Assembly: GCA_023391285.1 (NCBI GenBank)
Contig: JAEWBF010000121.1
Coordinates: forward strand, 1 to 6,679
Length of the DNA: 6,679 bases
Source of the DNA: Verrucomicrobiota bacterium
GTDB lineage: Bacteria; Verrucomicrobiota; Verrucomicrobiia; Opitutales; Opitutaceae
Direction: 5' to 3'
The notes below the pieces were generated by a model. It saw only the letters and a list, made by a program, of their open reading frames with translations, was not told the DNA's origin and made no database searches. Shown here piece by piece: positions 6,623-6,679 of the stretch. Position 1 is the first letter of the stretch. Each line of letters starts with the position of its first letter. Both the position numbers and the translations under genes were made by a program.

Positions 6623-6650
6623 GTAGGGCGGGGACTCCCGACCCCGCCGC
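6623..6650. repeat. Stop-codon-associated GC hairpin repeat, copy 2
   Basis: GTAGGGCGGGGACTCCC (6623-6639) is the counterpart of positions 65-81. It forms a 7-bp stem, GGCGGGG (6627-6633) with CCCCGCC (6642-6648), around an 8-nt loop. In copy 1 the fifth stem base is A, paired with T; here it is G, paired with C. Both arms changed together, which suggests selection on the hairpin or duplication with conversion of both arms. It lies 15 nt behind the FecR stop. The remaining 29 nt (6651-6679) contain a CCCCGCC echo and an AT-rich end, with no recognisable gene. Confidence 0.55.
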
Positions 6651-6679
6651 TTCGAGCCCCGCCTCAATTAGCTTATTGT

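Noticed and set aside
1..6679. Mobile element, CRISPR array, tRNA or rRNA
   Set aside because: I saw no transposase or integrase motifs, no regularly spaced repeats with spacers, and no tRNA or rRNA signatures.

Overview
The window is GC-rich chromosomal DNA from a Gram-negative bacterium. The best guess is Verrucomicrobiota, probably near Opitutaceae. The grounds are a secreted GH78 enzyme beside a six-hairpin glycosidase, a neighbouring FecI/FecR regulatory pair, weak or absent Shine-Dalgarno sites, and GTAGGGCGGGGACTCCC-type hairpin repeats just behind stop codons. This placement is inference and no marker gene confirms it.

Layout: (i) 2-64 (+), the last 20 codons of a gene with a charged helical tail. 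(ii) 65-100, a repeat hairpin in the short gap before a convergent gene. (iii) 108-2510 (-), a secreted GH78 alpha-L-rhamnosidase-like enzyme. (iv) 2511-2639, a gap with two abutting GC hairpins. (v) 2640-4862 (-), a secreted (alpha/alpha)6-barrel glycosidase of the GH65/GH95-like superfamily, upstream of the GH78 gene and on the same strand. (vi) 4863-5041, a divergent control region with an AT-rich core and several small dyads. (vii) 5042-5605 (+), a FecI-type ECF sigma factor, overlapping by 11 nt (viii) 5595-6608 (+), a FecR-type anti-sigma/signal transducer. (ix) 6607-6679, a dyad over the FecR stop codon and a second copy of the repeat hairpin; no gene is visible there.

Likely logic: the two exported glycosidases would cut rhamnose-containing or other plant or algal glycans in the periplasm or outside the cell. 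FecI/FecR is the usual module by which a TonB-dependent outer-membrane receptor reports a bound ligand to transcription. The divergent layout suggests that the sigma/anti-sigma pair may control glycan-use genes rather than iron uptake. No TonB receptor lies in the window, so this link is inference. I see no phage, transposon, CRISPR, tRNA or rRNA. The window looks like a carbohydrate-use locus of known families; the less ordinary parts are the variant catalytic motif of the GH78 enzyme, the unassigned six-hairpin enzyme, and the stop-codon-associated repeats.
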